From: Cavia porcellus
Taxonomy: Eukaryota; Chordata; Mammalia; Rodentia; Caviidae
Direction: 5' to 3'
NCBI RefSeq assembly: GCF_034190915.1
Contig: NW_026947506.1
Span: forward strand, 33,831,748 to 33,895,747
DNA length: 64,000 nt
Made by a program: the position numbers and the translations under genes. Of this stretch, positions 1-11,223 are shown piece by piece. The stretch's first letter is position 1; every line of letters starts with the position of its first letter. The notes below the pieces were generated by a model. It searched no databases and was not told the DNA's origin. It saw only the letters and a program-made list of their open reading frames with translations.

Positions 1-397
1 TTATTAGTTATCATGAATAAGGTAAACCACATGCCTAAAGGATGGGAAGGAAATAGAGGAAGTTTGAGGAAAGTGAAGGAAATACAGTGACCACCAAGAG
101 AAGTCTTTTTCTAAGGACAGGAGGCAATGGGGAGTACTGTTAGACCCTCGGGTAGAGTCATGGTCACAGACTGGGACTGACAGCCGGTAGTTTACCTGGG
201 GACTGAGTAGGGAAGGCTTGAAGCTATTTGTAAGGTGAAGGAAAACATGAGTTCAAAAGTTATTAAAATACAACAAAGTGATGCTGAAAATCTGAAATTA
301 AGCCCTTCCAACACGGGAATTTGCAAGACATTTTCTCTTTTTCATTTTCCATTATTTTTATTGCAATTGCTTATTTTAATATGAAGTGAAATTCCTA

Positions 398-628
398 CTA
401 GTTAACACTTACATAGCACTTACTGTATGTCACGTGCTGTTCTAGTCAAAATAGTTTAAGTATAAAAATTCCTTCTATCCTAATAACCCCAGGAGATAGG
501 TACTGTCTTCCTCCCCACTTTATATGGCAAGGGTCAGGGCAAAGAGATGTTACAGATTTGTGATTAGGAGAGAAGAACTGGGTTCTGAACCTGTTTCTGA
601 GACCCACGTCTGTGTTCTTAATTATCAA
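398..628 (-). repeat. MIR SINE, antisense
   Basis: Plus-strand text runs 'cttacatagcacttactgtatg', 'aggagataggtactgtc' and 'actgggttctgaacc', the order expected for the reverse complement of a MIR (tRNA-derived SINE). Heavily diverged, as usual for this old family. Confidence 0.7.
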
Positions 629-789
629 AGGTGGTGGCAACCAATAAAACCTTTGGAGTCATCTAGAAGGAAACAAAAATACAAAGTGGCCAAGTTATAA
701 TTTTCCTTCTTCCAGGACTTTGTTATAAAATAACATCTTAGCCAAGCAAGGAGAGATAATGATTGGATATTTGCTTTGAGCCGGTTACC

Positions 790-970
790 ATCTTCAGACA
801 TTTACATTACCTTTTTTTTCCTCACACCTCTTAACAGGTGAGGAATGTTTGTATCACTTTGTTTATACACATGGAAGCCAGAAGTACTGTTGATTTTCCT
901 AAGATCACACAGCAAGTAAGGGTGGCAGCACAGTGCCACCTTGGTCTCTTGATTTCATGCCAGTAGTCAT
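790..970 (-). repeat. MIR SINE, antisense, second copy
   Basis: Contains 'gtgaggaatg', 'acatggaagcc' and 'aagatcacacagcaagtaag', matching the antisense MIR core and tRNA-related head in the right order. Diverged. Confidence 0.65.
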
Positions 971-1774
971 TAATGTCTCAGTTATGCTTCAGGTTGTTGG
1001 TTTAACAACCGGTCCTTTAATTGCATTTACTGTTATCTTTATAAAGCAGCTGTGAATGTAATAGCAAAATTTCCTCTTTTCCACTCCCGAGTTTCAACAG
1101 AAAACCTGTTGCCTGCAAGGATATGTGAGAGGGTGGACCTTCCCTACACAAGGCAGACAGCAGTGGCCCCCAGTGCTCAAAGACAATACTGTGATGTGTA
1201 CACACAGAAGTTGGCATGCAAATGAAATACTTCATTATCATTCTGAACCTTAAACTTCAAGGAAGCTGAATAAAAATCAGCAACCTGAAAGAATATTTCA
1301 TTAAATAGAGAAGACTATGTTATTAACTCATCAGTGCTGCTTGGCTCATCAGCATCTCTGAGACCACATCCTTTGAACAGATAACACAGGCATGTGCCTT
1401 ATGTTTGGAACACCCAGAGTTGCTTTTTGGAAACTCCAGTGATGTTGAGTGTTTTGAATAAATTACATGTACATTCTCACATACTGACAAAGATTTTCAC
1501 ACTTTGCATTGCATAAAGCCTAAAGTTGTAGCACATGGCTATAGAGACGCTTATGCTCACCACCAAAATATTGACTAAAAATAGGAACCCTTGCTGATGT
1601 CTTCTTAAACCCCAACCTGTCCCCCCATAGTCCTCTTCCTCACTCATCACCCTCATGCCCCACGTTGTTATTTGTGTGCTTCCTTTCACTGAGATTCCCC
1701 TTCCCTTGCATCCTGTGTGGTAGCCCTGACTTAGGAACACAGAACAGAATGCATTGTTTTCCTATGAGCTCCTA
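971..1774. other. Intron stretch, nothing recognised
   Basis: About 800 bp without a repeat family, RNA gene or coding signal that I can support. Short ORFs here have no recognisable domain. Confidence 0.5.
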
Positions 1775-1990
1775 GATTCCTAGTGGTCTTGTTATGCCAT
1801 GTGTGCTGGGTGATATCTAGAGATGGTTTCATTGGACTTCACAGATTCATAGTGGTGTTGGTGTGTTATGGCTAGACTGTGCTGTGACATCTGAGAGATG
1901 GTTTCAGTAGGGTCTCTGGATTCCTAGTGGCCTTGGTATGTCGCAACCTGATTGTGTATGCAGAGTGACATCTGTGAGATGATCACAAAG
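1775..1990. repeat. Minisatellite-like tandem repeat, three diverged copies (69-75 bp)
   Basis: Three consecutive units start with gattcctagtgg / gattcatagtgg / gattcctagtgg at 1775, 1844 and 1919. Each contains a 'g(a)tatct-gagatggtttc'-like middle (third: 'gacatctgtgagatgatc'). Unit lengths are 69, 75 and about 71 bp. Confidence 0.7.
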
Positions 1991-2129
1991 ATGTTCTTTT
2001 CTCTGGATGCCCTGTTTGTGGTTACCATTGAGTTTTGATTAGTTGAGCTTTTTATGGAAACTTTTAACATTTTGAAATAGCCATAATGCTCTTATAAGAA
2101 ATGATACTAAGAGTAATAAAATTATCATA

Positions 2130-2815
2130 TGACAATCATTTGATGTATCCTTTTGCCAGCTTTCTGCAATAGTGACATCTTACAAAAGTGTTCAGTAATA
2201 TTGCAGAGTAATATTGCTATTGACACAGTCCACCAATTCTACATAGATTTCCTTGTTTTACTTGAACCCATAATTTGTGTGTGTGTGTTTAGATCTAAGT
2301 AATTTTATTACTTGAGTAGGTTTGTGTGTCCTTACACAGTCGAGCATGGAGTCATTCTGTCACTACAAGGACCCTTCCAGGTCCCCTTTTCTTCTTTAGT
2401 GCCCCCTCAGCTCTCTCTAGGCCCTCACAACTATGAACTGTTCTGTAATTATGTCATTTCAAAAACATTTTATAAATAGATTGTAATTCCCTTGAGGGTC
2501 ATTCAAATTTCTGTGTATATTAGTAGTTTATTCATTTATATTGCTAAGTAATTTTCTGTCACTCGGATATACTAGAGGTTGTTGACCTATGCATCCCATG
2601 CGGGAAATCTAGGTTATCTGTATTTTTTGGCTTATAAATAAAGCAGCCGTGAACCTTCATCTACAGGTTTTGTGTGGACCTAAGTTTTTATTTCTCTGAG
2701 GTGCCTTGTATGATACCTATGCATTCAGTTTCATAACAAATTACCATGGTGCTTCCAGAGTGTCTGTTACATTTTACATATTGTCAGCAATGTGTGAGTA
2801 AAACAAAGAGGCTTT
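2130..2815 (-). mobile_element. Ancient L1 (L1M type), antisense 3' region
   Basis: Plus strand follows the antisense order of old L1 3' ends: 'gtgacatcttacaaaa', 'attttattacttgag', 'actatgaactgttctgtaat', 'ataaagcagccgtgaac', 'aggttttgtgtggac', 'ttccagagtgtctgt', 'cagcaatgtgtgagt'. No open frame survives. Confidence 0.65.
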
Positions 2816-3880
2816 TCCTCCTGGTACTTGTGGTGAGGTCAACCCTTGTTCCCGTGTCCAGCTGCTGTGTGACTTGGTGAAGAGGCAATCCCGGGCTTGT
2901 GGGGAAGAAAGGTCCTTCTTCTGGCTACTTATTCTCTGTGGGCTCCAGACTGAACCCCTTGACTATGCTGCCGGCTTGCCCTCTAATGTTGATGGAATCG
3001 CTGTTGGATCGGGGTGTGGGATAAACCTGCAAGGCTGCCTTCTGTGAAATACCAGGCCTGGTTCACTGTCTTCTATTGGTTGAGTGGGCAGTAAGCTGGT
3101 AAGATGCTCCACCACTATCTTTCTTTGGTCCTAGAGTCCCTGACCAATTTCACCTCCTGCTTGTTCACAGTATGCACTTCTTGTTCATGGCTCTCTGCGT
3201 CAGCTGTATGCCTTTACTAGGCTTAGCTGCACTCAGTCATGCATTTATAGTTGACAGCATGTCCTGTAGTGGCTCTACTGATGTAGACTAGACTCTCATG
3301 TTTTGTGATCACTTGGCAATAGAATAATCTAGAATAGTCTCATCTTGAACAGTCATTCCCATACCTGTGGATTCTCTGGTCCTTCAGCAAGACAGCCTAC
3401 ACTTGTTCGTGCAGCAGGTGCCAAGAGTTATGAGTGTGTGGAAGTGCGTAGCCTCTTTGGCCTTAACTTAGAGCTGGCCACCTAGTCCTTAGCATCATTG
3501 GGTCAGAAATATGAAGTCACAAGATTAGCCATGATCCAATGGGGAGGGAAACAGACCCTCATTCTTGATAGGAAGAACATTAAAGTCACTGTACAGAGCA
3601 TAAAGACAGAAATGGGTGAAAAATTGAGCCTATTTTTGAAATACAATTCCTCACCCTCTTGGTTGCACATATGTATAATAAGTTAGTCTTTGGGGGTTCT
3701 GAATGCCTTTAGCTGGGGTTTGGCTACAGAGACCTATATCCTTGGTACTTTTCTTTGCTTCATGGAATGGATTTGGTTTTTTAAAAAGTCATTTATCATG
3801 GAAATCCTTATGCTTTATCTGCTGTGAAATTGGTGTCTTTGCCAGATTATTTCTTAGTTTTTTTGCATTTTTCAAGTATT
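2816..3880. other. Intron stretch, possibly more old L1 (5' region)
   Basis: 2820-3480 has a faint resemblance to the antisense 5' UTR of old L1M elements (for example 'tgctgccggcttgccctct', 'gctgttggatcgggg'), too weak to call. The remainder to 3880 shows nothing I can support. Confidence 0.3.
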
Positions 3881-3889
3881 CTAATAGAA

Positions 3890-6800
3890 GTATGTATAAT
3901 ATCTATCTTTTTAAATTTTTTATTATGAAACATAAATATAACTTAAAATTTACCATATAACCATGTTTGAATGTGTAGTTCAGTGAGTACATTCATATTG
4001 CTTATAAGCATCACCACCTATCCATCTTTTCATCTTTTCATCTTACAGAATTCAAAGTCTACATCACATCCATTAAATAATTACCCATTTCCTCTGTTTC
4101 TAAGCCTTCGCTAACAGCTTTCATTGTCTGTCTCTATTATTGTAACCACTCTAAGATCCTCATATTCATGGGATCCTACGGTATTTCTTTGGACCTCATA
4201 TAAATGGGATAATACAGTGTTTCTTTATGTGACTTTTTTCACTTAGCACAGATCCCCCAAGGTTGATCCATACTACAATGCCTGTCAGCATTTCCTTCTT
4301 TCTAAGGCTGACTGGTGAAAAGTAGCATCCTTCCATTATTTTGCTTCTTTGCCCATAATTCCCTGTATTATTGTCTTGTTTTATATTTAGTTGATTTTCT
4401 GTAGTGAAATGTTTTAATTTTTCACATTTCCTTTTGTTTACATTTTGTTTGTTTTCTTTGTAGTTACCATGGAAATTACATTTAATATCCTGAAGTTATA
4501 CATGGTGATTTGGATTTGTGCCAGCAAAATCTGGATATCATGCAGAAACACTGGCCTTTTATATCTATCCCCACTCCTATTAGTTGTTGGTGTAATAAAA
4601 ATTCCATCCTTATACATTGTGTGTCCAAAGATATAGACTAATAATTTTTTAAGATGTATTAATCTCTTAAATGATATAGAAAACAAACCATGGTGCTGTA
4701 AGCTAAAGCTATAATAACACTAGCTTTTAGACTAAAACATGTTTTTAAAAATTGTACTAGCATCTTAAATCATATAGGAAAAAGCTCTTGCTGCAAACAA
4801 TTATTATAGTACTGTTAGATTTTATAATTGCCCATGTGCGTACCTTTACGGAGATCTTCATTTCTTCATATGACAGTGAGTTAGTGATAGGTGTCCTTTT
4901 ATTTCAACCTGAAGGAATCTCTGTAGCATAAACTCCCTAGGCTTTTTAAAAAGTTCTAGGTAGGAATGTCTTAATTCCTTCCTCAGTTTTGAAGGATGAT
5001 TTTCCCATACATAGAATTCTGTTGCAGGATGGTTTGTCTTTGCATGTTGAGTACATTGGCCCTTTGCTTCTTTTTTTAAATTAATTTTATGACTACATTT
5101 TTGACATATATCACATTTATCATAGGGAATTTTTATCCATATATAATATATTTTAATTCTTTTTTCTTCTCCCTTTCAGTCCTTCTGCACTCCATTTGCT
5201 AAGCTTTATTTATGTTTTCTTTCCATTCTTATTTCTTTTTGTCTATTCCCTTCCTTCCCTTTCTCCTCCCCTTCCCATGTGAACATTTTCTTCCTATTTA
5301 CCAATACCTGTCCTCCATTTTGCTCCTTATTTTTCTTTCTCACACAAGAGAAACAATGCAATATTTAAGTATATATATCCAATTTATTTCACTTAAATTA
5401 TGTACTCAAGGTGCATCCATTTACCTAAAAATGTCTCAAGTTTATCCTTCTTTATGGAAGACTCCATTGTATACAAAAACCATATTTTCTTTATCCATTC
5501 ATCAGTTGATGGGCATATGAGCTGTTTCCAAAGTTTCTGATGAGAAATGTAGATAATTTCATTGATACTTCTTTTTGTGTGATGAGTCACTTCTGTTTTG
5601 CTACTTTGCCTTTGGACAGTTTAATTATATGTCTCAGTGTGAGTCTGTTAAAGTTTGTGAGCATCTTGGATGTTTATGTCCATAATTTTGTTACACTTGG
5701 AAAGTTTTTAAACATTGTTTTCAACTGTTTTCTCTCATTCTTTTTTCTTCTAGGCTTCCCATAACAAAATATTTGTCTGTTTCACTGTGTTGCACAAATT
5801 TATTTTCTTACACTTACTTCATTTAAAAGTTTTTTTTCTTTATCTTCCTAAATTCACCAATATCCTTTGCCCTATCCTCAAGTTCACTGATTCTTTCTTC
5901 TGCTCCAATGAGTCTGCTTTTGGATCTCATTGGTGAATTTTTCTCTTTGGTTGTAGTTTTTACCTCCAGAATTTGTTTATGGTTTCTCTTTTGATTTTCT
6001 ATCTCTTCTTTGACATTTATATTTCACTTAAAGATTGCTTTCTTCATGTCTTCTTTTAGTTCTCATAAAATATTTAAGGCAATATTTTAAAGTCCTTGTC
6101 TAGTAGATCTATCTTAAGGTCTTTTTCAGGGATAGTTTATATTCATTAGTTTCCTGTTCGTTTTGTATGAACCATACATTCTTGTTTCTTTGAATTCCTT
6201 GTGGGTTTGTTGTTGCTGCTGCTAAAAGTTAATATTTGAATCTTATAATGTGGTAACCTAAAAATAAGATTCTTTGCTTTACCCAAGGATTGTTTTTCCT
6301 TTCTTCATTGTGCAGTGTAAAAGGTCTGAGTCTTTTCTGAGCTGACCTCTTTCCCTGGCTATGCACAATCACTTCCTGAATTTTCCTGTGTGTGGAGTTG
6401 AATATCCTGATTGTTAATATGTTTTCTAAAAGAAAAGACAAATGGGAAACAGGAAAGAAGTGTTGAACCTTCAGATCTCTCAGCAGTCACTTCAGCTGCG
6501 GAGAAAAGGGTTGCAAAGGGAGGGAGCTACAACAAGAAGGGCCACTGGCCTGTTGATCTGAATTTCCATAACTAGAAGCAGAATATCTGACTTTGAGAAA
6601 GCAGTGATCATTTTGCCTACCCTGGATCCCACAAATTGTGCAATCTCTTCCAGGAACCTGTGTACAGCTACCTGCCATGGGATTAGGGTAGTGACATATG
6701 GTTGCTTCTGTACTAAGACCTGAAATTGACTGAGATTAGCTGCAGTTTACCACCCAGTCCATCCCTGTAAGCCTTCAGTGGCCTCCAGAATTCCGGAACA

Positions 6801-6895
6801 GTCACATTGGAGAAATTCTGTCAGTGTAACTTTTGTGTAGGTAGGAGACAGATTCCTGATGCTTCCTGCTCCACTACCTTGCCTGAGTCACCCTC
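3890..6895 (-). mobile_element. Ancient L1 (L1M type), antisense, rearranged, with nested insertion
   Basis: Four antisense L1 blocks in order. First is the 3' region (3890-4330: 'aaaatttaccatataacc', 'catcaccacctatccatc', 'ctcatataaatgggataat'). Second is a block with 'ttatacattgtgtgtcca' and 'atttcaacctgaagga' (4560-5050). Third, after an interruption, is a block with 'gatgagtcacttctg' and 'tgattctttcttctgctcc' (5535-6260). Fourth is a 5' UTR-like block ending 'ccttgcctgagtcaccctc' near 6895. No ORF is intact. Much of ORF2 is missing between the first two blocks. Confidence 0.65.
5062..5530 (-). mobile_element. Younger 5'-truncated L1 3' end nested in the old L1, antisense
   Basis: 'atatatccaatttatttcactta', 'ctcaaggtgcatccat', 'actccattgtatac', 'ttctttatccattcatcagttgatgggcat' is the antisense of a younger L1 ORF2 C-terminal/3' UTR. 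It breaks the old L1 text between about 5050 and 5535. No clear target-site duplication was identified. Confidence 0.55.
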
Positions 6896-9800
6896 TGTAT
6901 CATTTTTATATCCTAAAACTGTTATAAAACTTGGAAGTATTTTTCCAGGTGCATTATTTTGTTCTTTTGAATTCTGCCTTAATTTGTGGTACTAGCTAAG
7001 CCTCCTTGAAGTCTGACAAACTGTGATATGATGTGACTACTTCCAAATGAGACAGTAAAGATATCCCACTCTTTCAAATGTGAGGGGACCTTTTGCTTCT
7101 ATAGCAGGTTCATTATAATGGCCCATCTGTGAGGATAGGTGCTGGCTGACATAGGATCAGGTCTTTGGAAGTTCTGTGCATTTCTCTGCAGCAGCAAATC
7201 ACTTTCACAAAGGTTAAACTGGTGATTTTGGAATTACCAGGGTTACTGTTCCAAACATAGTGGGTTTCAGTAAATACTGGTTAAAATCAAGATTTTTTAA
7301 ACAGTTCAGGATGTTTGTTTTTGTGAGATTATGGTAGCGTCCCTTTGTAACTTTTTTTTGGGGGGGTGCTGTTTTCAGCCTTCCTAGTTTCTGTAAAGTA
7401 AGGCCATATGCAGTTGTCATTTTGTAATTCAAAAGCAATTCAGTACAGAAACTGCGCATGATTCATCCCGGTACTGAGTATTTCACCTGATGCAAGCTGT
7501 AACTCTTCATGTGTCACTTTCCCTGCTCTCCACAGCTTCTTTCACTGTCTGGAGTCCATGCTCTTTCCGTTTTCCACCCTGATCATTCATCCTGATGTTT
7601 TCAACTTTCATAACTTTTTTATTCATTATATGAAATATTATTTCATTGATGTGTTCTCTCCCTTTCCTATAGCTTAATTTTGGTTAACCTGCTCATGTGC
7701 AGGATTCCTACCCTGTGTTGTCCACAGTGTTCTTTATCATCTGCTGTGCAGCAGGCTAGGTGCCAAGACTTGGGTCTTGAATATGGTGCTAATATGCTTA
7801 GCAGATGTCTGATAAGTTAATTTGTGAGAGAATAAATGAGCAGCATTACTTTGGAGGAGCTTTCTGTCTTCAACAGAGAGAAACTTGTATGCAGATAGTT
7901 TCACTTCAGTGTGCAAAGAACAACAGATGTGTATACATTGTGCTTGGGAACACTGGAGACATTTGTTCTTGGTGCCCACGTTCTGCTTCCTAATTACATG
8001 CTGACAGATTTATGTTTGGATAATTTAAAGCCTCTATTACTATCACCTAAAAAAATGTGCAGGTTTCTCAATCTCATTTGACTTTTCTAGCTCAATACGA
8101 GGCACTCACTTTTGTGTAACAGTTTTCTGTTAGAGGCTTTCCTTGCTGGCTCTCTGGTTGTTGTAAGACTCAAACAGGAATAGCATGGGATCATGTATAA
8201 ACTACTGTGTAACTGGCACACATATAAGCATACCATTATTGTGTGCCATAGCTGTTAATTACTGATCACAGTAAGTGACCTGAAAAACAACTCCTCCGTA
8301 GAAAAAGATATTTTGCTATTTTTCTTTCTGGAAGAAATAAAAGATACCTAAGTTTTTTCCCAGTAACATTCTTCCCCAGTCAAATAGACATTTAACAGAA
8401 ATTGACCTTGATTTTTGTTATAGCAAGCTAAGATGTCAGACAGTAGTCTTAGAAAACCACCATATAGTGAAACTTCTCAAAATTTCCATGGTAACATGTA
8501 AAGCACTATATCACAGGCAGCTGTGTATACCTCCATGGACTCTGTTCCAGCAAAAATAGACCACTGCTGCTCCCCACACACCACTTTCTCATTTTAATCC
8601 ATGCTTTATCAATACTTCAGGCACCTGCTTCCTCATTGCTAATCATGAGGTATTTTTCTCTAAAATCTATTTTATAATGTGTGCTTTCTGGTTTTACTCT
8701 CTACCCTGTTGGCACTTACATAGGATAGGATAAAGGTATCACTATAGGACTGCAAAGTTTATTATTTTAAAGCATTTGAAACATAAATTATTGAATATTT
8801 TAACTGCAAACCTGAATAAAACACAAGTTTGAATTTCAAGCGGATTTTGTCTCCCCCTTTGTATTCAGATGGTTGTGTGCTAATTTCCACTTATAAGCAT
8901 GTGGCTTAATAGATATTCCTAAGCCTTTTACAAACAGTCTAATGTTTGAATAAGACTTTATGGCTGTCAGAGTGTTTACTCATGTAATCCAGTTTGATCC
9001 TTACCTTGTGACACTGTCAGGCAGGTGGTATGGTTGTCATTTTATTGTCAAGAAAGCATCCTTTGGGATGGGTTAGACAAACTTTGATTGAGATAAAACC
9101 AGAACCAGTGCTGATATCTTTGCACATACAGGGCCAGTGTGCCTACTGTGGACCTTGGCATAGTCTTAGCAAGATCTCAGGACCTCTGTCAGCCATGATC
9201 CCTAAAGCTATTGGCCTGTTTAACCTCAACTCCAGAGAGGGGACCCAAAGATTTTTGACTGATCACCAGTTTACATCTTTCCATGCCATCCCAAAATGTA
9301 CATAAATATTACTTCACATAGTTAGTGTAAGCTAGAGAACTTGACAGAAAGACTTATCCTTAAGGTGTTGCTAAAATATATATAGCAATTATGAGAGGAG
9401 ACATGGTCTTTTCTTCCTCCACTGATTCTAAGAAGTAAAAGCACCAACTCCTGAGAAAGCATCAGCAGGAAATGATAGACAGTTATTTGGTAGCTGATAT
9501 TTCCTAACATGGTTTTATATTACATAAGTATTTTGAAGTCTTTTTTAATTATTTTCTTGTCTTCTTTTCAAACAAAGTAAATATTTTTTTGCTGCTAGAA
9601 ATCAGATAGTCCCACATTTTCCATGCCATTGTGACCACTGTGTTGGTAACAACCAGGGTGAAAGCCTTTCAACCCTTAAGCAAATTTTGTTTGCCTGTGA
9701 AGAAAGGTAACCTAAAGCTAGAGTTGTATTTACTAACATAAGTCCATATTTAGTAGCATTTTCCTGAAGAAAATATGTCACTATGAAATAGTGAGATGGC

Positions 9801-11048
9801 ATCATATATTAGAAAAGGCTCTCGTGGCTTCAATTTTAAAAGTAACACTTTTGTTAAATGGTTTAGCTTTGAACAAAAAGCCTCCTTGAGAATCCTTATT
9901 TCTCAGTGCATAGTTCTTTAATTGTCTGGGTTAAAGTTCATGTTTTTATCTTTTTATAGCTGACAAATATATCCAAAGAATGTTTTTGTTTCATCTAACT
10001 GTTATTTCTGCACAACTGAGCAGGCTGCATGCAGGCATATATATTTATGCATAGACAGCATGAGTGTATTTTTTGTGTTTCATTATAGGAAAGTACTTCA
10101 CATACATTTCTAGTAGGCTGAAGTACTCATGAGTCTACCATGATCCATAAACTAAAATATATTTAGCCTTAACAGAGTAGACTTGGCGAAACGATGGACT
10201 TTAAACACAGGCTTAAACAAAATGATGAGTTCATAATTATTTAATGTAAACTGAATAAGGTTGAAGGACCCTGTGGGGTCGATTATTTTAAAGTGCTTCA
10301 ATGATTACACATTATAGACCGCCTTTCCAGTAAAACTCTATTCAGGTGGGAGGCTCGCTGGCAGCCCTATAAAGTACCTAAATGGTTTCAGACTAAAGAA
10401 TCTGTTAGTTTTGTAGTTTTAACATCCTTGACACTTAATAGGATTTGGGATTCCATTGTAGCAGCAGCATTTATTGCATGACACTTTAATTGAATGCCTT
10501 AGAGTAAAATGAAATTAACAAAGACAGTATTAAATTATGGATGTTCCTTTTTTATCATTTGGCTAAGAACTCAGCAGAGTTTCTTTTCTAATTATATTAT
10601 TTTAAATTGATTGATATAAAAAATAAACACACTATCTTTAGGACTAGGTATACCATCTGGTTCAAGGAATTCTGAATCGAATGATGGAGCTAGAAGTGGC
10701 CAAGTTGTCTCTCCTAAGCTTCAGAAAGCAATTACATTATGGCTAGAGTAGTTTTAAAATGGTCTGCAGTAAATCCCCATTCTTGAGTGGGTGAGTGCCA
10801 GGTAGCTTTGTCTTCCATGTTGCAGCTACCAGAATTACAAATGATTCGAAAGACAGATGGGTAGCATTGAACAATGTTGATTTTAGTTTGGAGTTATGCT
10901 TTTTTTTTTTAAGTGTGGCAAAAAACAGTAGACTGAATGTTTTAAAATCAAAGACAGACCTCTTTCGAGCTTTGCATCTGAAGAGTGAAAAGAGGAGACT
11001 GTACCTTAAAATTGCCCCAGGCACTGCAGAGCAGTTGCTGCCCCTCTG
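6896..11048. other. Intron stretch, largely unrecognised
   Basis: AT-rich sequence with no coding signal. Weak MIR-like fragments are possible near 8105-8265 (sense) and 8920-9055 (antisense: 'gtttactcatgtaatcc', 'gcaggtggtatgg'), both too diverged to list as firm copies. Confidence 0.4.
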
Positions 11049-11223
11049 TATTGCACCCCATGCTCTCCATTGCATTGCCGTCCTTTAAAAACTAATCTCA
11101 CTATTTTGCCTTCCTTTAAAAACTAATCTCACTGTGTTGCATCCCATGCTGTCCATTGCATTGCCATCCTTTAAAAACTAATCTCAGCATTTTGCATCCT
11201 TTATCCATGCAAAATAGTGAGAT
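11049..11223. repeat. Local tandem duplication with a 15-bp inverted repeat
   Basis: 'cctttaaaaactaatctca' occurs three times (about 11082, 11113, 11168). Two of these are preceded by 'tgctctccattgcattgcc' or a one-base variant. The 15-mer at 11095-11109 (atctcactattttgc) is repeated as its exact reverse complement at 11209-11223. Confidence 0.8.

Noticed and set aside
2816..3480. Possible host exon or old L1 5' UTR
   Set aside because: GC-richer than its surroundings but no open frame with splice sites. L1 similarity is only a faint recollection, so it is left unassigned.
10743..11088. 110- and 97-residue ORFs on opposite strands
   Set aside because: They mirror each other across low-complexity sequence and run toward a local tandem repeat; no domain.
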